Shown piece after piece: positions 18,326-26,583 of a DNA stretch of 64,000 bases. Within the stretch, counting starts at the first letter, position 1. Every line of letters begins with the position of its first letter. Position numbers and translations under genes: made by a program. The notes beneath the pieces were generated by a model that did no database searches, was not told where the DNA came from, and saw nothing but the letters and a program-made list of their open reading frames with translations. The stretch comes from Bacteroidota bacterium (lineage in GTDB: Bacteria; Bacteroidota; Ignavibacteria; Ignavibacteriales; Ignavibacteriaceae): positions 117,888-181,887 of the forward strand of contig JAKAGV010000007.1 of NCBI GenBank assembly GCA_021815405.1. The letters are read 5' to 3'.

Positions 18326-19429
18326 CTACCTCACGGAGTTTAAAACAGTCTCTGCATGAGTGTCACTGCAGCCTCTCAGTTCAGCTTTTGGGACTCGTCC
18401 GTTGACAGTAAAGTATGTACCTTTTCTTCCACACTTGCAATTGTCAATCCCGACGATTGTTCCAAGATCTTCTGTTAAGAGTGAATGACCCGGATAGCTT
18501 TTGGCTAAAATGCTTAATGTTTGGATGATGCCTGTTTCTCCGGTGGGCAATGTTTTCCATGTTATGTAATCTCTTATTAAAACCTCTGCAAAATTCGGAG
18601 TGTGAAGATAGCCTTCTTCGCATTCCATAAAAATGCTTCCGACTTGCTCAACCATTCCGTAGAAGTTGTAAATCTTCTTTATTCCAAGTTGTTCAAATAA
18701 TTCTGATTTGAATTTATCATTCGATACTGCCTGATCCAAAAGCTTTTTCCAGCCGCCGCTGTGAATTAATATTGTAGAACTTAAATTGGCTTTAATACCG
18801 GAGTCTTTTAATTTTTTATATAGATACTGCCAGACCATAAACGTAAAGCCGAAAATAAGCATCGGCTCATTTTTGTTTTTGTCAATGTAGTTGATAAACT
18901 CATCAACTTTCAGATCCATATTTTCATCCAGTGCGAAGAAATGATTTCTTCCGAAATTGGATAATCCAACAAGACCCGCACCTCTTGCGCTCATCGAAGA
19001 TTTATTTTTTATAGTTGCATCGGTATCGATTATAATCATTGGAAGGCGCTTATTTCCGATGTATGAAGTAATGATTGATGCAAGAGCTTTAACTTGCAAC
19101 AGTGAAGTTTCTCGGTTGAGTGCAATATGAGAGACTTGCTGGTTTGTTGTGCCGCTTGATGTTAAAACTTTTAAAACTTCACTGTCTGGAATGCTTTGAA
19201 TTTTTTGTGTCTTAAATAATCTTACGGGAAGATAGGGAACATCCTCAATATTATCGAAAGCATTCTCCGTGGTTACACGTAAATTATTTAAAATATTTTT
19301 GTAAGGCTGGCAATTTGAATAATGAAACCGTGTAAGTTCATTTAATTCCATAAGAAGTAGTTTCCGCTTCTTACTATTGTCGATTGAATATTCCGGCAGC
19401 GAGAATAATTCTTCAATGGCATTCATCAA
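18326..19429 (-). CDS. luxE: LuxE-family acyl-protein synthetase
   Basis: 367-aa adenylate-forming enzyme of the LuxE family, which activates a carboxylic acid with ATP and transfers it through a cysteine to LuxC. The ATP loop is TSSGTTNQ (about 89-96). The family-typical ILIHSGGWKK, YGMVEQ and TEDLG segments follow. The C-terminal RGCSDTHA carries Cys354 where LuxE proteins have the acyl-cysteine. The start overlaps the upstream ligase gene by 17 bases. Pairing with luxC immediately downstream makes a fatty-acid- or hydroxy-acid-reductase complex very likely. Chain length and final product cannot be deduced. Confidence 0.85.
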   Translation of the reverse strand: MMNAIEELFSLPEYSIDNSKKRKLLLMELNELTRFHYSNCQPYKNILNNLRVTTENAFDNIEDVPYLPVRLFKTQKIQSIPDSEVLKVLTSSGTTNQQVSHIALNRETSLLQVKALASIITSYIGNKRLPMIIIDTDATIKNKSSMSARGAGLVGLSNFGRNHFFALDENMDLKVDEFINYIDKNKNEPMLIFGFTFMVWQYLYKKLKDSGIKANLSSTILIHSGGWKKLLDQAVSNDKFKSELFEQLGIKKIYNFYGMVEQVGSIFMECEEGYLHTPNFAEVLIRDYITWKTLPTGETGIIQTLSILAKSYPGHSLLTEDLGTIVGIDNCKCGRKGTYFTVNGRVPKAELRGCSDTHAETVLNSVR

Positions 19430-20852
19430 AGAGCATCTCCTGAATTACCTTGTAATCTTTCTTTCCGGATGAGGTAACCGGAATTGAATCCACGCATTTT
19501 ACTGATACGACAGAATGGTGCAGCTTGTAAGTATCTATAATAGTTTTTTTTGCAGGCTCAGAAACATTTATTCCATGAGTCTGGAGAATAACTTTCAAAG
19601 AATCATCGGTTCCATAACATGCAGCGGCACAGTTGAAATGATTTTCGAGCATCTTTTCAACTTCGTCAAGGTTTACTCTGAGCCCGAATAATTTAATGAA
19701 TCTTTTCATTCTGCCGGTAATATAGCAATAACCTTCTGAGTCTTTATAAGCTAGATCGCCAGTGTGAAGAATTCCGTTCATCATGTCGCCGGTAGAAAGA
19801 TCAGCGCGATTCTCTGCGTAACCCATCATAACATTTTTTCCATAGTAGACCAATTCACCTTGTATGGTGGGTGTAATAACTTCTTCTTCATCAGAAAATA
19901 TTTTTATCTCACCATTTGGAATCGGAATCCCGATTGATCCGATCTTTTCGCCTAAGCGTTCAAAAGGTACATAAGAAATTCTGGCTGTAGCCTCGGTCTG
20001 ACCGTACATAACAAAAAATTTTATTCCTTTATTTGTTGCCGCATCGTAAAAATATTTTATAAATTCTTCGCTTAGTCTTCCGCCAGCCTGCGTCATTGTT
20101 TTTAGCGAAGGTAAATTCATTTTATCAAATTTTAGTTTCTGAAGCATCTGGTAGTTGTACGGTACGCCTGAAAAGGAAGTACAATGATGTTGATTAAAGG
20201 TATTCCAAAACTCTCGCATTACCATCGATTTGTTTGAACATAAAATCGTAGCGCCTTTTATAAGATGGCTGTTGATTACCGAAAGTCCGAACGAATAGCT
20301 CATTGGCAGGCTTGTTATTGGCTTATCCTCATTGGTGATATTTAGGTACTCTGCAATAGATTCAGCATTTGCCTGAATATTTTGGTAAGATAGTTTAACA
20401 AGTTTCGGACTGCCGGTTGTACCTGAAGTAGAAAGAAGTACTGCAAGATCAGGATGAATTGAAGTTATTTCCTGAATATTTTTTTTGAAATAAAAAGTGT
20501 ATTTATCTGCAACGATTTCTCTTGCATATTCCGCAAGTAAGTCTGAAATATCATCAGTGCTGAAAATTATTTCAGGCATGTAGAGGTCAATCAAGTTTTT
20601 TTTCAACTCATTGTCCATTCTTGCATTGGCTAAAAAGATTGCATTGCCGGAACGGAGTGCTGATAGATATGTGATTACGCTTTCAACAGAATTGTCGCAG
20701 AAAGAAAAAATTAATTTTTTAGAATCAGATTTAAACTTATCGGAAATTATATCACAAAGATATTTTAACCCCGCATAGGAAATTTCTTTACCGGAAGAAT
20801 CATCAATTAGCGCTGATGAACTCAATTCAATATTTTCGAATTGCCAGAACAT
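19413..20852 (-). CDS. Acyl-CoA/acyl-ACP ligase (class I adenylate-forming enzyme)
   Basis: 479-aa AMP-dependent ligase. The P-loop is STSGTTGSPK (141-150), followed by YGQTEATARIS, TGDLAYKDSEG and GRMKRFIKLFGLRV (hinge), then Lys in SSGKKDYK near the C-terminus for adenylation. It differs from the two DltA-like proteins of the operon in the pocket region (no FCGE) and is closer to fatty-acid or aryl acid ligases. The start overlaps the SDR stop by one base. In context it could load an acid on the operon's ACP, or make an acyl-AMP or acyl-CoA for the SDR and LuxE/LuxC steps. Confidence 0.8.
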   Translation of the reverse strand: MFWQFENIELSSSALIDDSSGKEISYAGLKYLCDIISDKFKSDSKKLIFSFCDNSVESVITYLSALRSGNAIFLANARMDNELKKNLIDLYMPEIIFSTDDISDLLAEYAREIVADKYTFYFKKNIQEITSIHPDLAVLLSTSGTTGSPKLVKLSYQNIQANAESIAEYLNITNEDKPITSLPMSYSFGLSVINSHLIKGATILCSNKSMVMREFWNTFNQHHCTSFSGVPYNYQMLQKLKFDKMNLPSLKTMTQAGGRLSEEFIKYFYDAATNKGIKFFVMYGQTEATARISYVPFERLGEKIGSIGIPIPNGEIKIFSDEEEVITPTIQGELVYYGKNVMMGYAENRADLSTGDMMNGILHTGDLAYKDSEGYCYITGRMKRFIKLFGLRVNLDEVEKMLENHFNCAAACYGTDDSLKVILQTHGINVSEPAKKTIIDTYKLHHSVVSVKCVDSIPVTSSGKKDYKVIQEMLFDECH

Positions 20853-21610
20853 TACATTATCATTCCTCCGTCAACTCCTAAAACCTGACCGGTTATGTAG
20901 GATGACATGTCAGATGCAAAAAACAATGCGGCTTTTGCTACATCTTCAGGCTGACCAATTCTTTTCATCTTAATTGAGTTTAATCTTTCCTGGTATTTCT
21001 CTGGTGACAATGGTTTAATGAAATCAGTATTAATAAATCCCGGCGCTATTGCATTAACTCTGATATTCATTGGTGCAAGTTCGCGTGCAGCAGAAAGTGT
21101 AATACCGATTACGGCTGCTTTACTTCCACCGTAAACTACCTGACCTTCATTGCCGACTCTGCCTACAAGCGATGAGATATTTATAATCGATCCAGATTTA
21201 TTCCTCATCATCAATCTTGCAGCCAATTGTAAATTATAAATTACTCCGGTGGTATTTGTGCTGAAAGTATTAGTTATATTTTCTTTTCGGATCATACCAA
21301 CTAAATTATCTTCAAGGATGCCCGCATTGTTAACAAGAATATCGAGTCTTTTATATTTCTTGAAAATTGAATTGTAACAATTCTGAGCGGCATCATAATC
21401 ACCTACATCGAAAAAATAACCTTCAACTTCAACATTAAATTCTTTCTTCAATTCCTCACGACGCTGCTCGAGCAGTTCTTTGCTGTGAACGCCATTAAGA
21501 ATTACAGTTGCACCCATCTCTGTAAAAAGCTTTGCTTCAGCCCAGCCCATACCTCTGGTTGAACCTGTTATAAAAGCAATTTTACCTTCTAAACTAAAAC
21601 TTGACTTCAT
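20852..21610 (-). CDS. SDR, FabG-like 3-oxoacyl-ACP reductase
   Basis: 252-aa short-chain dehydrogenase. The cofactor motif is TGSTRGMG (15-22), followed by NNAG (94-97), Ser146/147, Tyr160 and Lys164 (YGGSK). The C-terminal ITGQVLGVDGGMIM matches FabG proteins. The start overlaps the ACP gene by 17 bases and the stop overlaps the ligase by one, so it is translated as part of a set that handles carrier-bound acyl groups. Reduction of a beta-keto acyl-ACP or of the aldehyde/ketone made by the pathway are both possible. No ketosynthase is present to make a beta-keto chain within the operon. Confidence 0.85.
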   Translation of the reverse strand: MKSSFSLEGKIAFITGSTRGMGWAEAKLFTEMGATVILNGVHSKELLEQRREELKKEFNVEVEGYFFDVGDYDAAQNCYNSIFKKYKRLDILVNNAGILEDNLVGMIRKENITNTFSTNTTGVIYNLQLAARLMMRNKSGSIINISSLVGRVGNEGQVVYGGSKAAVIGITLSAARELAPMNIRVNAIAPGFINTDFIKPLSPEKYQERLNSIKMKRIGQPEDVAKAALFFASDMSSYITGQVLGVDGGMIM

Positions 21611-21830
21611 ATTTTTGTAAAATCTCTTTAGCTTTAAGGAAGCTGCTCATATCGATAACATCATCAGATGCAAGCATAATATCAAATTCAGTTTCAATCG
21701 ATGCAACCAAAGCGAGATGAGCTACCGAATCCCATGATTCACTTCCGTAAGCTAATTCATCGTTAATAGTCTCAGTTGGAATTTCAAGTGCGTCCGAAAA
21801 TGCTTTCTTGAGCTTTTCTAAATTATTCAT
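21594..21830 (-). CDS. Acyl carrier protein of the LuxC/LuxE operon
   Basis: 78-aa carrier protein with phosphopantetheine Ser35 in SWDSVAHLALV. The helix-2 sequence WDS(V/L)xHLxL and the next IETEFDI are typical of specialised ACPs found in O-antigen or flagellar-glycan and DltC-like settings rather than of fatty-acid synthase ACP. It precedes the SDR with a 17-base overlap and follows the GNAT gene after 91 bases. It probably accepts the amino-acyl or acyl group made by one of the adenylating enzymes in the operon. Confidence 0.85.
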   Translation of the reverse strand: MNNLEKLKKAFSDALEIPTETINDELAYGSESWDSVAHLALVASIETEFDIMLASDDVIDMSSFLKAKEILQKYEVKF

Positions 21831-21921
21831 TAATTCTCCGTATAATATGAAATTCTTTTAATCGTAAATCAAATAAAAGTGATTATTTTTTTAATATCTT
21901 AATTAATGTCAAAGTTGCTGA

Positions 21922-22608
21922 CTACTCTACTCGAAACTTAGAAAATGTGTCTTTATCCAGTTCAACTAGAATCTTGGTATTGAAAGGAAAGAAGTTAAAG
22001 ATAGCAGGGTCATCGACCGTTTTTTCCTCAATTACTTTGTATCCAACTTTTAAATGTGCATTATATGATTTGTAATTTTCCCTGAAGATAATACCTTGTA
22101 CCTTTTCAATCGTTTCATTTTTCCGTGAATACCGTATTGCCTGTTCTTTGATAAGCCTGGTAAATACACCATGCCTTCTGTACTCCGGAACAACATAACC
22201 ATGTTCAAGCTGTAACGCGCGCATCTCTCGATTGATTGTAAGTCCTTTTATTACTTTGGTATTTTTATTCAGATTCTTTATTGTATTTTTATCTAAATAA
22301 GGGAATAGGATAGTTGCTTTAATAATTCCGCTTGGTGTGCCATCTTCACCTTCCAGCCATGAGCCAAGAGCACCAACACGATTACCATCTTTTTCCGCAA
22401 CAAGAAACCCTGATAGGAAATAATCATAATTCGGTAAATCCTGCTTTAGGATATCCGTTAAAATTTCAGCAAATTGCTCTTCGCTGAGCGAAAAGATTTT
22501 GCATGAGCTGATAATTTCAGAACTGCTCTTTTCCGACTCAAATATTGCAGTTATTATAAACTCAATATCATCTGCGTTAGCTTGTCTTACTCTAATGTTT
22601 TCGGTCAT
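21922..22608 (-). CDS. GNAT-family acyltransferase
   Basis: 228-aa GNAT-fold protein. An N-terminal IRVRQANADDIEFI strand-helix is followed by a central acetyl-CoA-type motif around LEHGYVVPEYRRHGVFTRL (about 154-172, R-x-x-G-x pattern as RRHGV) and then KVGYKVIEEKTV at the C-terminal side. It lies 9 bases after the second adenylating enzyme and before the ACP. In such company it may transfer an acyl group from the ACP or CoA to an amino sugar or amino acid. Substrate is unknown, and the insertion between the first helix and motif A is longer than in small GNATs. Confidence 0.75.
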   Translation of the reverse strand: MTENIRVRQANADDIEFIITAIFESEKSSSEIISSCKIFSLSEEQFAEILTDILKQDLPNYDYFLSGFLVAEKDGNRVGALGSWLEGEDGTPSGIIKATILFPYLDKNTIKNLNKNTKVIKGLTINREMRALQLEHGYVVPEYRRHGVFTRLIKEQAIRYSRKNETIEKVQGIIFRENYKSYNAHLKVGYKVIEEKTVDDPAIFNFFPFNTKILVELDKDTFSKFRVE

Positions 22609-22617
22609 GAATATATC

Positions 22618-24138
22618 CTATTTATCTTTTATATAATTAAGTAATATTTTCCTGTCGACCTTACCGTTTGAATTAAGAGGAAGGCACTCCATAGAAGATA
22701 TTTTATAAGGCTGCATATATGGTGGAATTTTGGTTTTAAGATATTCAGCCAATTTTTCATTATTACCGTTTAACTGTTCAACAAAGAGATGAATTTTAGT
22801 TAGTCCCGCTTCATTCTGATATGATACCGCGGCTACGTTTGCGGGCGATACAAACTTTCTTGCGTGAAATTCAATTTCACCTAATTCAATCCTGTAACCG
22901 TGAATTTTAATTTGATAATCTTTGCGACCACAATAAAAAAAATCACCTTCATCATCTTGATATGCTATATCGCCTGTTTTGTAAAATATTCTATCAATAC
23001 CATCGTTACGGAAATGGAAAAAAGCATTATCATTCTTTTCCGGATTTTTTAAATAACCTGAAGTTAATTGAAAGCCTGCTAAACAAAGTTCACCTTTTTC
23101 TCCTATCGGCAGTAAATTATAGTTCTCATCAATAACTACCGCTTCCATATTTTCCATTGGTTTGCCAATGCAAATAACGCCATTGAATATTTTATTTTCA
23201 GATTTATTCTTGTGCCAATTGTAGGTAAGACAAAAGTTAGTTGCTTCGGTCGGTCCATACACATTTTGGATAAGTGCATTTGGAACGCATTCCATCCATT
23301 CGGTAATTAAATCGGCATACAAAGCCTCACCGCAAAATAAAGAGTATCGCATTTTCTCAAGATTTATATCGTTAAAAAATGGACGTAAATAGTTAAGTAC
23401 AGATGGAACCATTAAAGCAAATGTAATTTCATCTTCAGTTAAAATTTTATAAATATTTGCATATCTGATTCCTTCTTCCGGGACGGTATAAACACAAGCT
23501 CCCTTTATTAGAGGGACCATATAGGACATTGTAGAAAGATCAAAAAGAAGATCTGAAGATTGTAGGCATCTATCGTTTTCATCGAGATTATAACCCAAAG
23601 CCAAAAATGCATCAATGAATGAATTTACATTCTTGTAAGAAAGAGGAACAGCTTTTGGAATTCCTGTGCTGCCGGAAGTAAATAGAATATAAGCAGTATC
23701 TTCCGGTTTTGAATCCGGTACATCCAATTCAATTGCTGAAGATTGAATCCCTTTTGTATTAATTAATTTAATCCATGGAAATTCCTTTGACATTTTCATA
23801 ACGTCGTCATCTATCCGGCTGGTTAAAATGACTTTTATTTCAGCCAAATTTATCATTAAAGAATTTCTGTCAATCGGATTCGATGGATCGATTGGGACGA
23901 AAGTTTTACCTGCAAATAATGCAGCATAAAATGAGGCATAGGTTTCAATATCGTCAAAAGAAGTAACTCCGATAGTCTGGATTGATGGATCGGTAAGTGC
24001 GCTGATTTTATCTTTTAATCCCGAAATTATTTTCGCAAATTGGCTGTACTTATAGTAGGTACCATTTATACAGAAGGCATTTCGTTCAGGAAATTTTTCA
24101 ATGCATTTAATAAATTCATTTAACATTTTTTGTCTCAA
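22618..24138 (-). CDS. DltA-like amino acid adenylating enzyme, copy 2
   Basis: 506-aa stand-alone adenylation domain of the amino-acid-activating type. The P-loop is TSGSTGIPKA, followed by FCGEAL, NVYGPTEAT, YKTGD, the hinge GRKDYQIKIHGYRIELGE and the C-terminal lysine in NSNGKVDRK. The cysteine in FCGE sits where DltA proteins have the residue that contacts D-alanine, so a small amino acid is a reasonable guess. It is strongly similar along its full length to the protein encoded just upstream, and the two look like a tandem duplication. The gap between them is 21 bases. The product would be an aminoacyl-AMP passed to an ACP. Confidence 0.85.
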   Translation of the reverse strand: MRQKMLNEFIKCIEKFPERNAFCINGTYYKYSQFAKIISGLKDKISALTDPSIQTIGVTSFDDIETYASFYAALFAGKTFVPIDPSNPIDRNSLMINLAEIKVILTSRIDDDVMKMSKEFPWIKLINTKGIQSSAIELDVPDSKPEDTAYILFTSGSTGIPKAVPLSYKNVNSFIDAFLALGYNLDENDRCLQSSDLLFDLSTMSYMVPLIKGACVYTVPEEGIRYANIYKILTEDEITFALMVPSVLNYLRPFFNDINLEKMRYSLFCGEALYADLITEWMECVPNALIQNVYGPTEATNFCLTYNWHKNKSENKIFNGVICIGKPMENMEAVVIDENYNLLPIGEKGELCLAGFQLTSGYLKNPEKNDNAFFHFRNDGIDRIFYKTGDIAYQDDEGDFFYCGRKDYQIKIHGYRIELGEIEFHARKFVSPANVAAVSYQNEAGLTKIHLFVEQLNGNNEKLAEYLKTKIPPYMQPYKISSMECLPLNSNGKVDRKILLNYIKDK

Positions 24139-24159
24139 ATGTTGCCGGTTAATTATTCT

Positions 24160-25713
24160 TTAAGCCTTCTGCAAAACCATATTTTGCCCAATGATTTTAA
24201 GTTCCTTTCTATCAATTTTACCATTGGCATTTAGCGGGAATGAAGATATTATTGTAATAATAGAAGGGACCATATATTCCGGAATTTTGGATTTCAGATA
24301 ATCTTCTATTTTTTCGGTGTCGCCATCGTAATTTTCGACGAAAAGATGAATCTGCATAGTACCAATACTATTTTGATAACCGACGGCAGCTACGTTGCAG
24401 CCGGAAACAAATTCTCTTGCAAAATGTTCTATCTCGGCAAGTTCAATGCGGAAGCCCTGTATCTTAACTTGGTTGTCGATTCTTCCAGCATACATAAAGT
24501 CTCCGTCAGAATCAAAAAAAGCGAGATCTCCGGTTTTATAAAATATTGTTTCAATCCCGTTGATTTTAGTTCTGAAAAAAGATTGAGAATTTTTTTCATC
24601 ATCTTTCCAATAACCCGGTGTCAATTGATGTCCAGCGAGGCATAATTCGCCTTTTTCATTTTCCTGTAGAAGATTCAGATTTTCATCAACAACAATAGCT
24701 TCCATGTTTTTCATAGATTTGCCGATACAAACACCGTCGTTAAAAATTTTTCTTTTTGATTTTTCCTTTTGCCATGTATGTACCATACAAAATACAGTAG
24801 CTTCAGTGGGTCCATATGCATTTATTATTTCTGCATTCGGCGTACAATTGGACCAGGCTTCTGCAAGGTTATCAAGCAGTATTTCTCCACAGAAGAGGGA
24901 ATATTTCAATTTGTCTAATTTGATATCTTCAAAATATGGTTTTAGATAGGAAAGCACTGAAGGCACCATGCATGCAAATGTAATATCTTGCTCTTCTAAC
25001 ACTACATAAACGTTCGCAAATCTAATTCCCTCTGATGGAATTGTATAAACACAAGCTCCCGCGCATAGAGGTACTGTATAACATACAACCGAGAAATCAA
25101 ACGTAAGTTCGAACATCTGCATGAACCGATCGTTTTCGTTTACATCATAACCGAGATTGAAAAAAGCATTGACGAAGGCATTTAGGTTGCCTCTTGTTAT
25201 TGGAACGCCTTTAGGAATTCCAGTGCTTCCAGATGTAAATAATAAATATGCAATTTCATTATCATCTACTTGCGGAGGTTCCAGATTGATCGGTGCCGGA
25301 GGTAGTTCCGATGTATTTAGAATATTCACCCGGTTTGATTTAGCAATACGAAGGACGTCATTATCAATATTACTGCAAAGAATTGTTTTGATACTTGTTT
25401 GTTCAAGAATAGACTTGTTCCTTGAAATTGGATTTTTAGGATTTATTGGGACATAACCAAATCCAGCGTATAAGCAACCGTATAAAGATGCGTATGTTTC
25501 AATATCATTAGATTCATTTACAATAACACCGATCAATTTATTGCTGTTTTTGCATTTCTCTTCCAGCAATGCTCTAATATTCGAAACTAATTGAGCAAAT
25601 TGTTCGTAAGTATAATTTTTCCCGTTTATATTAAAGGCGTTTCGTTCAGAAAATTTCTCTACCGATTGTTGTACTTTATCAAGCAACACTTTTCTCCTAT
25701 AGTTCTCATTCAA
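24160..25713 (-). CDS. DltA-like amino acid adenylating enzyme, copy 1 (first gene of operon)
   Basis: 517-aa adenylation enzyme. The P-loop is TSGSTGIPK (160-168), then FCGEIL near 280, NAYGPTEAT, FYKTGD, GRIDNQVKIQGFRIELAE and the catalytic Lys in NANGKIDRK near the C-terminus. The FCGE cysteine again matches the DltA-type pocket. The first gene of the operon, it starts at 25713, and the 419-base spacer upstream should contain the promoter. It differs from copy 2 in several pocket-side positions (ELTFDFS versus DLLFDLS), so the two may prefer different amino or hydroxy acids. Loading of the operon's ACP, or of the ACP at 10620, is inference. Confidence 0.85.
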   Translation of the reverse strand: MNENYRRKVLLDKVQQSVEKFSERNAFNINGKNYTYEQFAQLVSNIRALLEEKCKNSNKLIGVIVNESNDIETYASLYGCLYAGFGYVPINPKNPISRNKSILEQTSIKTILCSNIDNDVLRIAKSNRVNILNTSELPPAPINLEPPQVDDNEIAYLLFTSGSTGIPKGVPITRGNLNAFVNAFFNLGYDVNENDRFMQMFELTFDFSVVCYTVPLCAGACVYTIPSEGIRFANVYVVLEEQDITFACMVPSVLSYLKPYFEDIKLDKLKYSLFCGEILLDNLAEAWSNCTPNAEIINAYGPTEATVFCMVHTWQKEKSKRKIFNDGVCIGKSMKNMEAIVVDENLNLLQENEKGELCLAGHQLTPGYWKDDEKNSQSFFRTKINGIETIFYKTGDLAFFDSDGDFMYAGRIDNQVKIQGFRIELAEIEHFAREFVSGCNVAAVGYQNSIGTMQIHLFVENYDGDTEKIEDYLKSKIPEYMVPSIITIISSFPLNANGKIDRKELKIIGQNMVLQKA

Positions 25714-26132
25714 AATCTGATCAACTCTTCGCGCAAAATGGTAAAATTATGCAAAGCTTAAAGTGAATATATTAAATATTTTAACTACTTGTAAGCATTA
25801 TGTTTAGATACCGCCGCAGAATCACATAATTTTATCTAAAATTATACCATTTGGTAAATTTCGAATATTATAAAAGTAATATTTTTAATTTGTCTCATAA
25901 GAAGCCAGATATTCAAAGTTCTTACTCACAATGAGAACTTTTAATTAAATCTCAAAGTCGACATTGAATTTGATAAAATAGTCCTTGATTATATTCAAAT
26001 CACCAGTTGCAGGTGTACAAAATAAGATTCCTTTTTATCCTTCAATACTTTGAAGAAAAGCTTTTTAGGTTCATTCTATAATTTTAATTTGTTTCATACT
26101 ATAAATTCGGAAGAGATTTTGTTTAGGATTAT
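25714..26132. other. Intergenic region upstream of the adenylation/LuxC operon
   Basis: About 419 AT-rich bases. The only clear structure is an 8-bp inverted repeat AAAGTTCT (25915-25922) / AGAACTTT (25934-25941) with an 11-base loop, about 200 bases before the operon start. It may be a terminator for the nitrogen operon, which ends at 26133 on the same strand, or a regulator site. No gene is seen. Confidence 0.5.
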
Positions 26133-26450
26133 TTACAAGGTCCGATTCTTAAGCTGCTTTACAAACGTCCAACCATAACCGAGAAGAAGACCGGCAGTAA
26201 CTAGCCATTGTATGTTTCCGTTAAAGAATATGGGAACGCCGACTTGAATTAGCGCAAGGACAATTAGCAAAATTGCAATGCGACCGAATGAGCCCGGCAT
26301 AAGCATCCAGCCGGATTTTAATTTTCCAGATTCGCTTAATTTTTTATTCTGTAGTCTGGCATTCTTTTGCATTAAGCCGAATAAAAAACCGACAAACCCG
26401 CCGATCACTAAAGCGCCAAATGTTACTAGAGTTTCAACAAATGAGCTCAT
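26133..26450 (-). CDS. Small integral membrane protein, unknown function, next to amtB
   Basis: 105 aa with three hydrophobic segments (about 9-26, 57-75 and 81-97) and a basic cytoplasmic loop (KNARLQNKKL) between the first two. No known family was recognised. It is the last gene downstream of the P-II/porin/Amt set on the same strand, 133 bases after the amt stop. The gap contains a repeat-rich hairpin. A link to ammonium transport is suggested only by position. Confidence 0.6.
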   Translation of the reverse strand: MSSFVETLVTFGALVIGGFVGFLFGLMQKNARLQNKKLSESGKLKSGWMLMPGSFGRIAILLIVLALIQVGVPIFFNGNIQWLVTAGLLLGYGWTFVKQLKNRTL

Positions 26451-26499
26451 ATAAATTCCTTTCTTATAATATTTGAGATTGAGTTTAGAATTATAAAAT

Positions 26500-26575
26500 A
26501 ATAGTGATGGAGTAGTGGAATGATGGAATAATGGAATAATAGTATTCCAATATTCCTACACACCAATACTCCAGT
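26500..26575. repeat. Short tandem and inverted repeats between amt and the small membrane protein gene
   Basis: TGGAATGA, TGGAATAA and TGGAATAA follow each other as an imperfect 8-base tandem. GGAATA (26533-26538) faces TATTCC (26543-26548), and TGGAGTA near 26508 faces TACTCCA near 26566. The whole can fold as a hairpin and may attenuate or terminate transcription from amt into the small gene. Confidence 0.4.
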
Positions 26576-26583
26576 CTTCAAAT

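Noticed and set aside
17080..19429. Bioluminescence (lux) operon
   Set aside because: LuxC and LuxE homologues occur without luxA, luxB or luxD, so light production is not supported.
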